The position numbers and the translations under genes are program-made. From positions 434,001 to 498,000 of the forward strand of contig NZ_CP029482.1 of the NCBI RefSeq assembly GCF_003151075.1: 64,000 nucleotides of DNA, given 5' to 3'. Positions 63,556-64,000 of this stretch are shown piece by piece. Source of the DNA: Pseudomonas sp. 31-12 (GTDB lineage Bacteria > Pseudomonadota > Gammaproteobacteria > Pseudomonadales > Pseudomonadaceae). Below the pieces are notes generated by a model that was not told the origin of the DNA, did not search any database, and saw only the letters and a program-made list of their open reading frames with translations. Every line of letters begins with the position of its first letter. Within the stretch, counting starts at the first letter, position 1.

Positions 63556-64000
63556 ATTTTCCGCATCCATTGATGGCGCCGGTGGTTGAGCTGGCGTTGA
63601 AGGCTGGCGAAGCGATTCTGCCGTTCTGGCGCATCGGCACGGCGGTGACCGCCAAGGCTGACGATTCACCGGTGACGGCGGCGGACCTCGCCGCTCACCA
63701 TTTGATTCTGGACGGGCTGACGGCGCTGGACCCGAGTATTCCGGTGCTGTCGGAAGAGGACGACAATATTCCCCAGAGCGTGCGTGCCGGCTGGCAGCGA
63801 TGGTGGCTGGTCGATCCGTTGGACGGGACCAAGGAGTTCATCTCCGGCAGCGAAGAGTTCACCGTCAATATCGCGCTGATCGAGCAGGGACGGGTGGTGT
63901 TTGGCGTGGTGTCGATGCCGACCAACGGACGGTTTTATGTCGGTGGCGCCGGCCTGGGCGCGTGGCGTGGTGATAAAGATGCCGAGGCGTTGCCGATTCA
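63552..64000 (+). CDS. cysQ: CysQ, 3'(2'),5'-bisphosphate nucleotidase (partial)
   Basis: The first ~149 residues of a phosphatase that removes phosphate from 3'-phosphoadenosine 5'-phosphate, a by-product of sulfate assimilation. DDSPVTAADLAAHHLI and SEEDD provide metal ligands, and the core motif DPLDGTKEFISGS lies near residue 88. The gene runs off the window end. It fits the cluster's sulfur theme and overlaps nudE by 4 bp. Confidence 0.9.
   Translation, partial: MNFPHPLMAPVVELALKAGEAILPFWRIGTAVTAKADDSPVTAADLAAHHLILDGLTALDPSIPVLSEEDDNIPQSVRAGWQRWWLVDPLDGTKEFISGSEEFTVNIALIEQGRVVFGVVSMPTNGRFYVGGAGLGAWRGDKDAEALPI

Overview
The window is a chromosome segment of a fluorescent-group Pseudomonas, probably close to the P. 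fluorescens complex. Four things point there. GC content is high and genes are packed with ATGA or TGATG overlaps. The gaps hold many paired REP palindromes of Pseudomonas type (at least three families). Several gene sets are typical of the genus: triABC, rimABK, metNIQ with sfnB, and AntF/DUF3077-type small genes. No rRNA, tRNA, CRISPR array, insertion sequence or intact prophage was seen.

Layout. 1-2.9 kb: RBBP9-type hydrolase, a short sigma-54 AAA+ regulator and an orphan MetQ-like binding protein. 3.4-10.2 kb: an AAA ATPase and a triABC-type RND pump with two membrane-fusion proteins. 10.3-11.5 kb: a methyltransferase and a DUF3077-like small gene with a structured leader. 12-18.6 kb: a minus-strand sulfur operon (two SfnB-type flavoproteins, an LLM monooxygenase, then metQ-metN-metI). 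20.1-24.9 kb: cystine uptake (tcyJLN), D-cysteine desulfhydrase and serine acetyltransferase. 25.2-27.5 kb: BetT and a small membrane protein. 27.6-28.5 kb: a decayed stretch with an SDR remnant, a truncated hicA and an intact hicB. 28.6-35.2 kb: aldo/keto reductase, tauABCD and gshA. 35.5-47.3 kb: a housekeeping block (hotdog thioesterase, tex, ompR-envZ, rimABK, hslR, PAP2 phosphatase, hslO, pckA). 47.4-52.2 kb: an accessory stretch of small genes, a possible lipase and a second structured leader. 52.5-64 kb: recQ-type helicase, 3-hydroxyacyl-CoA dehydrogenase with thioesterase, glycine-zipper protein, FdhF/YdeP-type oxidoreductase with fdhD and a LysR regulator, Kbp/YgaU, yrfG, nudE and the start of cysQ.

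Sulfur is the common theme. The genes cover uptake of methionine-like compounds, cystine and taurine; oxidative release of sulfur from organosulfur compounds (SfnB, LLM monooxygenase, TauD); cysteine synthesis and breakdown (epsC/cysE, dcyD); glutathione synthesis (gshA); and PAP turnover (cysQ).

The most interesting signal is a pair of structured RNA elements about 177 nt long, at 11514-11690 and 49297-49472, both minus strand. Each lies 55-60 nt upstream of a small gene of unknown function. They have the same order of helices, and many paired bases change together. From memory they resemble the phage C4/Ash immunity-RNA architecture. A second theme is three antitoxin-like genes without an intact partner: hicB beside a truncated hicA, a YhfG/AntF-like gene without fic, and a stability-determinant-like gene without a toxin.
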